Positions 16,315 through 24,909 of a stretch of 64,000 nucleotides of DNA are shown in pieces. The notes under the pieces are model-generated. The model did no database searches. It was not told the DNA's origin and was given only the letters and a program-made list of their open reading frames with translations. The position numbers and the translations under genes were made by a program. The stretch comes from Qipengyuania aestuarii (lineage in GTDB: Bacteria; Pseudomonadota; Alphaproteobacteria; Sphingomonadales; Sphingomonadaceae). How positions within the stretch are numbered: the stretch's first letter is position 1; the number at the start of each line of letters is the position of its first letter. The DNA is taken from positions 744,001 through 808,000 of the forward strand of contig NZ_JAIGNP010000003.1 of NCBI RefSeq assembly GCF_019711535.1, written 5' to 3'.

Positions 16315-17292
16315 ATGAAGAAAATTTACCATGTTGCTGCGCGTGCAATCGGCTCGGCTTTCGGGCTTGCCTGTTGCGCATTGTCCAGCCCAGCCCTTCC
16401 CCAGAGCCTCGCGCTTGAAGCCGCACATGTCGAGGCCGAAGAAGAAGCCGCTCTGCCGCAAGTGGAAGCCGGGCAAGTTCCCGAGGGTTCGGTCGGCGGA
16501 ATGGGCGATATCAATCTTTATCCTCGCCGGATCGTCATGGATCAGCGCCAGCGAATTTCTTCCGTTGGCATCTACAACAAGACCCCGTTCGACGGCGATT
16601 ACGAGATCTCGATCAGCGACATGGTGATGACCGAGACCGGGGCGGTCATCCCGGTCGATAATCTGCCTGCCGGGGTGGACGCCGGCGATCTCAAGGCCGC
16701 CAGCGGCATGCTGCGCTGGTCTCCCCGCCGGGTCATGCTCCCCGGAAGCGAGGCGCAGACCGTGCGGATCATGGCGCGCCCTCCCGCAGACCTGCCCGAC
16801 GGAGAGTATCGCGCACATTTCATGGTGGTTTCGGTGCCCAAGGATATCGATGAGGGTTATTCCATCGAGGATGCCGTCGGCGATTCCGCAGGTGCCGGCG
16901 AAAGCGTAGGCGTAACCATCCGTCCCCGCTTTGGAATTTCCATCCCCGTCATCATTCGCGTTGGAGAGACCACGCTTGATGTAGCCTTGCGGGATCTGTC
17001 CCTCGCCGAGGATGCGCAAGGCGAGGCCATCACTCTCACTATTGCCCGTAGCGGCACAAGGTCGGCCTATGGCGATCTTACGATCACCGCCGCTGGCATT
17101 GACGAGCCCGTGGCTATCGCCAAGGGGATCGGCGTCTATCCGGAAATCGACAGCCGGACCGTCCGCCTTGCCCTGAACCCAGAGTTCGACCGCGATCGGC
17201 TGGCCCCAGGCACGGTCCTGACGGCTACTTTCGTCGATGACGATTACGCCCCGGGCCGGACCTTGGCGAGACAGGAATTCAGCGTCCCGTGA
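16315..17292 (+). CDS. PapD-like periplasmic chaperone of a chaperone-usher system
   Basis: A 325-residue exported protein. The ATG at 16315 gives MKKIYHVAARAIGSAFGLAC as leader; the ATG at 16300 is also possible. The Ig-like PapD fold is indicated by INLYPRRIVMDQRQRISSVG (first strand), RWSPRRVMLPGSEAQTVRIM and DGEYRAHFMVVSVP. At 325 residues it is longer than classical chaperones (about 230) and has an acidic mature N-terminus (EAEEEAALPQVEAG). It would cap and deliver the DUF4402 subunits to the usher, which starts within its stop codon (GTGA overlap). Confidence 0.8.
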   Translation: MKKIYHVAARAIGSAFGLACCALSSPALPQSLALEAAHVEAEEEAALPQVEAGQVPEGSVGGMGDINLYPRRIVMDQRQRISSVGIYNKTPFDGDYEISISDMVMTETGAVIPVDNLPAGVDAGDLKAASGMLRWSPRRVMLPGSEAQTVRIMARPPADLPDGEYRAHFMVVSVPKDIDEGYSIEDAVGDSAGAGESVGVTIRPRFGISIPVIIRVGETTLDVALRDLSLAEDAQGEAITLTIARSGTRSAYGDLTITAAGIDEPVAIAKGIGVYPEIDSRTVRLALNPEFDRDRLAPGTVLTATFVDDDYAPGRTLARQEFSVP

Positions 17293-20150
17293 GGGTGCTC
17301 GGCGCGTTCGGTGTATTGACCTGGCTTGCCGGGGCACCATCGCTCGCGAACGTGCCTACAAAAGAAGATCTTTCCTCGAACGACGCCATCCTGGCCGAAG
17401 CTCGCAAGCCCACTCCGGTATCGGCCACGCCAGCATCCGCTGGGGTTTCGGCGCTGCCTCCCGGGGTGAAGATGGCGGCATCCAATGCCCAATCGCAGCA
17501 ACCCTTCGATCTGACGCCCGGTCGTCAGATTTTCCCGGTCGACAAGGGGGATCTGCCCCTCTTCACCGTGGACGACGAACTTATCCTGCAATTGCGGATA
17601 AAGGGTTTCGATTCGTCCGATACACTCATCGCCTATGGATCGCGCGAGGCTTTGTATCTTCCCCTTGGCGAACTCACGCGCATTCTGGACCTCGCCATCC
17701 GGATCAGCGACGACGGCCATTATGCGAGCGGATGGTTCCTGGCGGAAGACCGCAAGCTCACGGTGGATTTGCGCCAGCGCCGGATCGTGACGCCAGATGG
17801 AATGCGGCCGCTCAAGCCGGATGACGCGATGGCCTTCGAAGGGGAGATGTATCTGCGGAGCGAAATCTTTCCCGAGATCCTTCCTGTCGCGCTCGAACCC
17901 AACCTTCGAAGCCAAGCCATTCTCCTGACTACGCAGGAACCCTTTCCTTTTGAGGAACGGCTGCTCCGCGAAACCGAACGCGCCAAATTGGGAACGCGGC
18001 GCACCTCGGGCGAAGCAGAACCTTGGACGAGGCAGGAAACGCCCTGGCTGCCTATTTCGGTCCCGATGGGCGATGTGGAACTAAGGCCGGTTTCTGATTC
18101 CGCGAAAGGTGCGCGCATCGAAGGCGATCTGCGCCTGTCGGGCGATGTCGCCTATCTAACCGCCCAGACCTATTTCTCCGCGACCAGTCAGGACGGACTG
18201 GTTGCCTCGCTCGTCCAGGCCGGCCGCCGCGATGTCGATGGCGATCTGCTGGGCCCCCTCGCTGCAACCGAATTCCAGTTCGGCGACGTTGCTACCACGT
18301 CGATGCCCGTAGGCTTGCGGGGCCGCTCGGGCAGGGGCGGGTTCGTTACCAACCGGCCGTTCGAGAGCGTGTCGGTCTTCGAACAGATCGATTTGCGCGG
18401 TATCTTGCCCAGCGGTTACGAGGTCGAACTTTACCGCAATGACATCCTCGTGGGCTCTGTCGCCAAGGCCAGCAATGGCCAGTATGAATTCCTGGAAATT
18501 TCGCTCGATTACGGCCTTAATGTCTTCCGCTTCGTCTTTTACGGGCCACAAGGGCAACGCCGCGAAGAGGTCAAGCGTGTCAGCGTGGGAGATGGCCGGC
18601 TCTCGAAAGGAAAGCTCGAATATGATGTCGGTGCCATTCAGCGCGGCGTGAACCTGCTTGGAGTGAACGGCCCCGAGTTCAATCCGAGCGAAGGCTATGG
18701 CGGCTGGCAGGCCGCGGGGCGCGTCTCATACGGATTGAGCGAGAACATCACTGCGCTGGCGAGCGTGGCGATGATCGATCAGGATGAGGATGGCGGCCTG
18801 GTCGGGACAGCCGGGGTCCGCACCGGCTTTGGTGGCTTGGCGCTTCGTGCGGATGCGGCCTTGGCCAGCGGCGGCCGCTTCGCCATGGGAATTGGCACCG
18901 GGGGCCGTTTGCTGGGAGGCGCGTTCGCTCTGTCCCATTTCGAATATGGCGGCGGCTTCGTCGATGAATTGCGCAGCAACAACCGCGATCCGCTGAGCCG
19001 GGCCACGGAACTGGATATCAACACTACGCTGAAGGTCGGCGGAGGGGTGAATGCCATCCCCGTGGCCGCGCGGCTGCGCAATATTGCATATTTCGACGGG
19101 CGGTCGGACATGCGTGCGCTGGTGCGCGGATCGGCCCGCATGGCCGGCTTGGTCCTGTCCAACAACTTCGAATATCAGCGCGCCACCAATCGGGATGGCC
19201 CCGGCTTTACCCAGCTCGGCGGCAATTTCGATCTGGCCACCTTCCGGCGCTCGCGCACGCAGGCGCGCGCCTCTGTCGGCTACAGGATTATGCCCGAAGT
19301 CGAGCTTGCCAATGTATCGGGCGAGATCGACCGCCAGCTCGACGATCACACGGTGGTGAACGCCCGCGCTTCCTACGCCTTCAATGGCGGGGGCCTGGGT
19401 CTGGGAGCATCGGCCATTCGCGAATTCGAGCGGTTTTCGCTCGCCTTCGACGGCAATTATGCATTCGAGCTCAAGAATTACTCGGCCGCGATCAGGATGG
19501 GATTCAGCTTCGGCCGCGATCCGTTGACGCGTGAGTTCTTCCTTGCGCGTCCCGGACAGGCCTCGTCCGGCGGCGTCAGCCTTCGTGCCTTTCAGGACAT
19601 GGACGGCGACGGCATCTTCGGCGAGGGGGATGCCGTGCTCGAGAATGTGGATTTTACCGTCCACAACAACGTCGGAACGACAAGGGCGGATGGAACGGCG
19701 CGCCTTACCCATCTGGGCCATGGCAACCGCGCGACCGTGCAGGTGGATCCGACCACGCTGCCCGATATTCTCATGGTTCCGGTAGAGCGAGGCGTGGAAT
19801 TCGTTCCGCGTGCAGGCCGTTTCCACGTCATGGACTTTCCCATCGTCGCACAGAGCGAGATAGAGGGAACGGTATCGTTCAAAGGTGCAAAGCAAGGGCG
19901 CGGCGTTTCCGGTCTTCGTCTGCAGTTGGTCGATACGGACGGCAAGATCCGCGGGACAGCGCGATCCGAGCGGGGTGGCTACTTCTTCTTCGAACAGGTG
20001 CTGCCGGGGTCGTACCAACTGGCGGTCGACCCTGAGCAGGCTGGCAAGCTCGGCATTTGCATCTCCGATGCCGAACGGGTGGAGGTGGGCGCCGAAGGGG
20101 CGATCCAGTCGCTCGATATCGAAGTGCGCGAATGCAAGCAGGCAACCTGA
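17289..20150 (+). CDS. Fimbrial usher-like outer-membrane protein (CfaC/TcfC type)
   Basis: A 953-residue exported protein with a GTG start overlapping the chaperone stop, and a signal peptide (VLGAFGVLTWLAGAPSLA). A usher-like core appears around residues 330-440: FGDVATTSMPVGLRGR, GILPSGYEVELYRNDILVGS, NGQYEFLEISLDYGLNVFRF and FYGPQGQRRE. A long run of amphipathic strands follows. After residue about 760 comes an acidic loop (DMDGDGIFGEGD) and a carboxypeptidase-regulatory-like beta domain (LVDTDGKIRGTARSERGGYF). This matches alpha-clade (CS1-type) ushers more than FimD. It would form the secretion pore for the four DUF4402 subunits. Confidence 0.75.
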   Translation: MRVLGAFGVLTWLAGAPSLANVPTKEDLSSNDAILAEARKPTPVSATPASAGVSALPPGVKMAASNAQSQQPFDLTPGRQIFPVDKGDLPLFTVDDELILQLRIKGFDSSDTLIAYGSREALYLPLGELTRILDLAIRISDDGHYASGWFLAEDRKLTVDLRQRRIVTPDGMRPLKPDDAMAFEGEMYLRSEIFPEILPVALEPNLRSQAILLTTQEPFPFEERLLRETERAKLGTRRTSGEAEPWTRQETPWLPISVPMGDVELRPVSDSAKGARIEGDLRLSGDVAYLTAQTYFSATSQDGLVASLVQAGRRDVDGDLLGPLAATEFQFGDVATTSMPVGLRGRSGRGGFVTNRPFESVSVFEQIDLRGILPSGYEVELYRNDILVGSVAKASNGQYEFLEISLDYGLNVFRFVFYGPQGQRREEVKRVSVGDGRLSKGKLEYDVGAIQRGVNLLGVNGPEFNPSEGYGGWQAAGRVSYGLSENITALASVAMIDQDEDGGLVGTAGVRTGFGGLALRADAALASGGRFAMGIGTGGRLLGGAFALSHFEYGGGFVDELRSNNRDPLSRATELDINTTLKVGGGVNAIPVAARLRNIAYFDGRSDMRALVRGSARMAGLVLSNNFEYQRATNRDGPGFTQLGGNFDLATFRRSRTQARASVGYRIMPEVELANVSGEIDRQLDDHTVVNARASYAFNGGGLGLGASAIREFERFSLAFDGNYAFELKNYSAAIRMGFSFGRDPLTREFFLARPGQASSGGVSLRAFQDMDGDGIFGEGDAVLENVDFTVHNNVGTTRADGTARLTHLGHGNRATVQVDPTTLPDILMVPVERGVEFVPRAGRFHVMDFPIVAQSEIEGTVSFKGAKQGRGVSGLRLQLVDTDGKIRGTARSERGGYFFFEQVLPGSYQLAVDPEQAGKLGICISDAERVEVGAEGAIQSLDIEVRECKQAT

Positions 20151-20177
20151 CTGCATATTCTGAAAGGGGCGTGTGCT

Positions 20178-20196
20178 ATTGCGAATGATTAGCATT
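20178..20196 (+). promoter_or_regulatory. Probable Fur box
   Basis: ATTGCGAATGATTAGCATT closely follows the Fur consensus (core AATGAT flanked by inverted halves). It lies 34 bp before the first gene of a PepSY/TonB-receptor operon, where an iron-responsive repressor would act. Confidence 0.7.
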
Positions 20197-20229
20197 GACC
20201 CACAGGATTGGCATCTGTAGCGGGCGCGC

Positions 20230-21387
20230 ATGTCTCGCCGAGCGATCCGAATCTGGTACCTGATCCACAAGTGGAGCAGCCTGATTCCGACCGTTTTCCT
20301 GCTGATGCTTTGCCTCACCGGTCTGCCGCTCATTTTCCATGACGAAATCGACGCGGCCATGGCTGGAGACGCGGAAGCAGCCCTGAGTGGTCCTCCCTCG
20401 GCCGAAGCCGGTCTGCCGCTCGATGTCATGCTCGAAAAGGCTCTCGCGGGTGATCCTGGGTCAGTGCCGCTGTTCATGGCATTCAGTCAGGACAGCCCCT
20501 TGCTGACCGTGACAACCGGCCCCCGCGCGGATGCGCCTGCCGATCAGATGGAGCTCTTCTTCTTCGACAGGACGACTGGCGCGTCGCTAGGCCCAGCACC
20601 GGTCAATCCGGTAATGGACTTCATCCTCCAGCTGCATACGGACATGTTTCTTGGCCTCCCAGGCATGCTGGTTCTGGGTGTGATGGGATTGCTGTTCGTC
20701 GTCGCGCTGGTCTCGGGTACCGTTCTTTACGCCCCTTTCATGCGCAAGATCGCATTCGGCACCATTCGCAGGAATAAAAGCGACCGGTTGCGGCAGCTCG
20801 ATCAGCACAATTTCGTCGGTATCGTGGCGCTGGCGTGGATGCTCGTCATCGGGCTGACGGGTGCCATCAATGCCTTTGCCGACCCACTGACCGACAGTTG
20901 GCGCGACGGCGAGGTTGCGCGGATGGCTGCGTCATACGCGGGTACGCCTTCGCTGGCTCCGCGAGATTATGGATCTCTGGACGCGGCGATGGCTGCCGCT
21001 AACCGGGCTCTCCCGGGCCGCAGCCCCCAGTTCATCGGTTTTCCCGGCGGCGACTGGTCGTCCGGCCACCATTATGCGATCTTCTTCCAGGGTGACCGCG
21101 CCCTGACTGAGCATCTGCTGACCCCGGCGCTTGTCGACGCGGCCACGGCACAAGTTACCGACGCCCGTGATATGCCAGCGCTCAATCAGGCGCTGATGAT
21201 GTCCAAGCCGCTGCATTTTGGGGACTATGGCGGGCTGCCGCTCAAGCTGATCTGGGCCTTGCTGACCCTGGCCACGATCTGGGTTCTATGGACCGGAATC
21301 CTCCTTTGGTTTCGGCGCACCCCGGGCAACATCGAACGCCGGGTGGAGGAAATCTATTCCGGCAGCACTCCGGGGCAGGCCGCATGA
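20230..21387 (+). CDS. PepSY-associated transmembrane protein (iron uptake related)
   Basis: A 385-residue inner-membrane protein with four main hydrophobic segments (about 18-38, 140-162, 195-215 and 335-360). It begins IRIWYLIHKWSSLIPTVFLL, the conserved first helix with its His of the PepSY_TM family. Paralogues sit next to siderophore receptors and are thought to be ferric-siderophore reductases or permease-like factors. Here it leads a Fur-box operon with a small membrane protein and a TonB-dependent receptor, joined by ATGA overlaps. Confidence 0.85.
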   Translation: MSRRAIRIWYLIHKWSSLIPTVFLLMLCLTGLPLIFHDEIDAAMAGDAEAALSGPPSAEAGLPLDVMLEKALAGDPGSVPLFMAFSQDSPLLTVTTGPRADAPADQMELFFFDRTTGASLGPAPVNPVMDFILQLHTDMFLGLPGMLVLGVMGLLFVVALVSGTVLYAPFMRKIAFGTIRRNKSDRLRQLDQHNFVGIVALAWMLVIGLTGAINAFADPLTDSWRDGEVARMAASYAGTPSLAPRDYGSLDAAMAAANRALPGRSPQFIGFPGGDWSSGHHYAIFFQGDRALTEHLLTPALVDAATAQVTDARDMPALNQALMMSKPLHFGDYGGLPLKLIWALLTLATIWVLWTGILLWFRRTPGNIERRVEEIYSGSTPGQAA

Positions 21388-21587
21388 AAAGCGCGCCGCG
21401 TAAACCCTCGGCAATTTTCGCAATTCCGCTGCTGATCGGCATGGCGCTGATTGCGGGCCTTATCCTTGGCCTGACTGGCGAAGGCGCGCGAGATGCGCTG
21501 GCATGGGCCCTCGCTGGCCTTGCTCCGATGACCCTCTTTTTCGGCCTTTTGCGCCGGTCTCCGAAACGATCCCCAAACTGCTCATGA
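21384..21587 (+). CDS. Small two-helix membrane protein in the iron-uptake operon
   Basis: A 67-residue protein starting at the ATG overlapping the previous stop (ATGA). It has two hydrophobic helices (IFAIPLLIGMALIAGLILGL and ALAWALAGLAPMTLFFGLLR) with a basic N-terminus and C-terminus. No known motif is recognised. Its position between PepSY_TM and receptor genes suggests an accessory of siderophore handling. The receptor gene begins within or just after its stop. Confidence 0.65.
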   Translation: MKSAPRKPSAIFAIPLLIGMALIAGLILGLTGEGARDALAWALAGLAPMTLFFGLLRRSPKRSPNCS

Positions 21588-21598
21588 AAGACCTCCAC

Positions 21599-23695
21599 AT
21601 GAATCGTTCGACGTGCATTTCCACGATTGCCCTTGCCTTGTCGCTCCCTGCCGTTGCCCATGCGCAGGAGGATCAGGACACCATCGTGGTCACGGCTCAG
21701 CGCGCCAACCAATCGGAAGTCACCAATGGTGGGAGCGCGGGGGTTCTTGGAGACAAGGCGGCAGAAGACCTGCCCTTCACCATCCGCACCTATAACGAGA
21801 GCCTGATCCTCAACCAGCAGCCGCTTACGCTGGGCGAAGTGCTCGAAAACGACGCCACCATCCGCACGACCTACGGCTTCGGCAATGCAGCAGAGCAGTT
21901 CGTCGTTCGCGGGTTCACGCTGTTCGGCGACGACGTGGGCGTGAACGGCCTTTACGGCGTCGGCCCGCGCCAATTGGTCGCTCCCCAGCTCTATGGCAGC
22001 GTGCAGGTTCTCAACGGAGCCAGCGCATTCCTCAACGGGGCGGCGCCTGGCGGAACGGGGCTCGGCGGTAACGTCAACCTTCAGCTCAAGCGGGCAGGAT
22101 CCCGAGATTTCGTCCGCGTTACTGGATCGGCGCAAGAGAACGCCCGCTTCGGCGGCGCGGTCGACGTTTCGCGGCGCTTCGGCGAGAACCGCGAATGGGG
22201 TGTCCGCCTTAACGGCGCGTACAGCGACGGCGAAACATCGATCGACCGCGAAGGCAGGCGCACTGCCGTCGTCGGCGCGGCGATCGATTACTCTTCGGGA
22301 CCGTTCAAGGCAGCGCTCGACCTTGCCTTTCAGGAAGTCCGCGTGGACGGCCTGCGCCCCAAGGTGACCATCGCAGCGGGCGCAATTCCGGCGGTTCCCG
22401 AAGCGGACGCCAATTACGCGCAGGACTTCACTTACAGTGAACTGCGCGATGTCTTCGGCACCATCGATCTCGAATATGCCGTTGCAGATAATGCCACTAT
22501 TTACGCGAAGGCGGGCGCGCGCGATGGATCGGAAGAGGGGATATATGGCGGGATCACAGTCGATGACGCGGTGACGGGGGCGGCGACAGGATCGGCCCTG
22601 TTCGTCCCTGCCACCACCAATAACGAAGCGGTGGAAGCGGGTCTGCGTGTGAAGCTCGGCCAGGCAATCACGCATGAGTTCAATTTCGGCGGCAACGCCA
22701 ACTGGCAGGTCTTCCGCACGGCCTATGATTTCCTTCCGGGCTACGGCACCAACCTTTACGACACCCCGCAGGTCGCGCGACCTGACTCCACCGGCTTCAT
22801 CGGCGGCGATCTCGACAATCCCAATCCTACCGCGCGGACCACGCTGTTCAGCGCCTTTGCGTCGGATACGGTGGGTCTGTGGAATGACCGCATTCTGGTG
22901 ACAGGCGGGCTGCGCCTCCAGAACATCCGCCAGCGCAACATCAACTATGATGGCACTCCCGCAGATTTCTACGATCGTGACGCCGTAACTCCGGTGGCCG
23001 GACTCGTCGTCAAGCCTGCCGAACAGCTGTCCCTTTACGCAAACAGGATCGAGGCGCTTCAGGCAGGGCCCATCGTCCCATTTGACACAGCCAATCCCCT
23101 GCCAAACGCGGGCCAGGCACTCGCGCCGCGCAAGTCGGTTCAGTATGAAGTGGGCGGAAAACTGGGTCTGGGCGGCATGTTCCTCACGCTTGGCGCCTAT
23201 CGTATAGAACGGCCGGGCGAGGGGCTGCTGGAAGACGGCACCTACGGTTACCGCGGGGAGCAGCGCAACGAAGGCTTGGAATTCACCGCCAGCGGCGAAG
23301 TGGCGGCGGGCCTGCGTCTGATCGGCGGTGCCGCATTGAGCGACGCGGAATATGATGATGGCACGAAGGTAACCGGTGTTCCCGAATACACTGCCAATGC
23401 AGATGTCGAATGGGACCCTGCGTTTCTTCGAGGCGCCACATTGACGGCGCGGGTTATCCACACCGGCCCCCAGTGGGTCGATGCGGCGAACACTCTGGAA
23501 CTCGAGACCTGGACCCGTTTCGATCTTGGCGCCCGTTACGTATTTGCTGCCGGCGAGACGCCGGTCACTGTCCGGCTCTCGGTCGATAACGTCGCCAACG
23601 AACGCTATTGGGCCAGTGCCTTCGATGCTTTCTCCTCGGCCTTGCTGCAGGGGACGCCGCGCACTTTCAAGGCCAGCATTTCAGCCGACTTCTGA
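21599..23695 (+). CDS. TonB-dependent siderophore receptor
   Basis: A 698-residue outer-membrane receptor. The ATG at 21599 gives the leader MNRSTCISTIALALSLPAVA and has GAAAG-like spacing (GAAAG at 21586-21590); the ATG at 21584, overlapping the upstream stop, is an alternative. The mature N-terminus carries the TonB box DTIVVTAQR, followed by the plug (DLPFTIRTYNESLILNQQ, VRGFTLFGDD, GSVQVLNGASAFLNG) and the 22-strand barrel ending in FKASISADF. Control by the upstream Fur box is expected. The siderophore is unknown; no biosynthetic genes lie nearby. Confidence 0.88.
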   Translation: MNRSTCISTIALALSLPAVAHAQEDQDTIVVTAQRANQSEVTNGGSAGVLGDKAAEDLPFTIRTYNESLILNQQPLTLGEVLENDATIRTTYGFGNAAEQFVVRGFTLFGDDVGVNGLYGVGPRQLVAPQLYGSVQVLNGASAFLNGAAPGGTGLGGNVNLQLKRAGSRDFVRVTGSAQENARFGGAVDVSRRFGENREWGVRLNGAYSDGETSIDREGRRTAVVGAAIDYSSGPFKAALDLAFQEVRVDGLRPKVTIAAGAIPAVPEADANYAQDFTYSELRDVFGTIDLEYAVADNATIYAKAGARDGSEEGIYGGITVDDAVTGAATGSALFVPATTNNEAVEAGLRVKLGQAITHEFNFGGNANWQVFRTAYDFLPGYGTNLYDTPQVARPDSTGFIGGDLDNPNPTARTTLFSAFASDTVGLWNDRILVTGGLRLQNIRQRNINYDGTPADFYDRDAVTPVAGLVVKPAEQLSLYANRIEALQAGPIVPFDTANPLPNAGQALAPRKSVQYEVGGKLGLGGMFLTLGAYRIERPGEGLLEDGTYGYRGEQRNEGLEFTASGEVAAGLRLIGGAALSDAEYDDGTKVTGVPEYTANADVEWDPAFLRGATLTARVIHTGPQWVDAANTLELETWTRFDLGARYVFAAGETPVTVRLSVDNVANERYWASAFDAFSSALLQGTPRTFKASISADF

Positions 23696-23703
23696 TCCTG
23701 CAA

Positions 23704-23738
23704 CCGAGAGGCAGTGAAAAGTCTTCCCTGCCTCTCGG
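23704..23738 (+). terminator. Hairpin after the TonB receptor gene
   Basis: CCGAGAGGCAG pairs with CTGCCTCTCGG (11 bp, 13-nt loop), 8 bp after the receptor stop. No T tract follows, so it may stabilise the 3' end or act with the next hairpin. Confidence 0.55.
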
Positions 23739-23756
23739 CCGCAAGCGAAGGGCAGC

Positions 23757-23776
23757 TTTCCAGCCAAAGCTGGAAA
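23757..23776. terminator. Second hairpin between receptor and lipid kinase genes
   Basis: TTTCCAGC and GCTGGAAA form an 8-bp stem around CAAA, with further AGCGA/TCGCT pairing outside. It is near-symmetrical and lacks a following T tract. Confidence 0.4.
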
Positions 23777-23871
23777 TCGCTGGCCAAAAGGTTACATAGT
23801 CATGACAAAGTGTGACTCATTCGGGAAACTACTAGGTTCGCCGATCTCTATCGGGCATTGGCGCCAAGACT

Positions 23872-24909
23872 ATGGAACGTACGATCTACCAGTTCGAGGA
23901 CTTTGCCCGCAGCGCAGGTAACAGCGCACGCGCGCCGCTGCGGTTGCAGCCGGCGAGCCGTAGCGGCCAGGCCGTGCGCGTGGGTGTGATCCTCAATCGC
24001 CGCAGCCATCAGAATCTCGCGGAAACGCGCGAATGCGAAGGGCGCAGCAACGTGACGGTCGCGTGCCCCGATACGCGTCACGATATCGTCCACGAACTGG
24101 CCCGCTTTGCGGAGCGCGGCATCGATCTGCTGGTCATCAGCGGCGGAGATGGGACAGTTCGCGATGTCCTGACCATGGGGCAAAGCGTTTTCGGCAACAA
24201 CTGGCCCAAGATCGCGGTTCTGCCGAAGGGCAAGACCAATGCCCTCAATGTGGATTTGGGTTCGCCTGAGGACTGGACCCTATCGCAGGCCATTGCCGCC
24301 TACACCAACGGGCGTACGGTCAGGCGCAGGCCGCTTGCGGTCCAGCCGATCGACAGCAAGGACCCTCCAGTGCTCGGCTTCATCATGGGAGCGGGCGCCT
24401 TTTCTTTGGGTGTCGACGCCGGTCAGGACGCTCACAAGATCGGCTTCTTCAATTCGCTTGCGGTTGGAATGACCAGCGCCTGGGGCGTCTTGCAGGCCTT
24501 GTTCGGGAGCGACGGCAACCAATGGCGGCGAGGCACGCGCCTCAAGCTCGCCTACCTGCCATCCGGTCGTGAGATCGAGCGATCGGATTTCGGCGATGCA
24601 CTTCGGCGGCACCTCATGCTCGCATCGACACTCCAGACGATGCCGCTCGATATCAAGCTGTTCGGGAAAGGTCAGAACGGCATTCGCCTGGCCGTGCTCG
24701 ATCATCCGCGGCGCCGCGTGCTTTTTTCGGTTCCGGCAATTCTCGCTGGCTGGCATCCCCGCTGGCTGAAGACGCAGGGCCTGCACCATGTCGCGGCCGA
24801 GGGTTTCACCATGACGCTCGATACCCCCTTCGTCCTGGACGGGGAGCATTTCGCTCCGGGTAGCTACCGGATCGAACAGGGGCCCGAACTGACCTTCGTC
24901 GCCGAGTGA
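23872..24909 (+). CDS. Diacylglycerol/lipid kinase family protein
   Basis: A 345-residue soluble protein with the DAGK catalytic domain: VGVILNRRSH near residue 37, the nucleotide-binding ISGGDGTVRDVL near 90 and AVLPKGKTNALNVDLG near 115. The family phosphorylates diacylglycerol or related lipids to phosphatidate. No transmembrane segment is present, so it would act at the membrane surface. The next gene starts within its stop (GTGA) and looks like a CDP-DAG synthase, so the pair could run DAG to phosphatidate to CDP-DAG. Confidence 0.85.
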   Translation: MERTIYQFEDFARSAGNSARAPLRLQPASRSGQAVRVGVILNRRSHQNLAETRECEGRSNVTVACPDTRHDIVHELARFAERGIDLLVISGGDGTVRDVLTMGQSVFGNNWPKIAVLPKGKTNALNVDLGSPEDWTLSQAIAAYTNGRTVRRRPLAVQPIDSKDPPVLGFIMGAGAFSLGVDAGQDAHKIGFFNSLAVGMTSAWGVLQALFGSDGNQWRRGTRLKLAYLPSGREIERSDFGDALRRHLMLASTLQTMPLDIKLFGKGQNGIRLAVLDHPRRRVLFSVPAILAGWHPRWLKTQGLHHVAAEGFTMTLDTPFVLDGEHFAPGSYRIEQGPELTFVAE

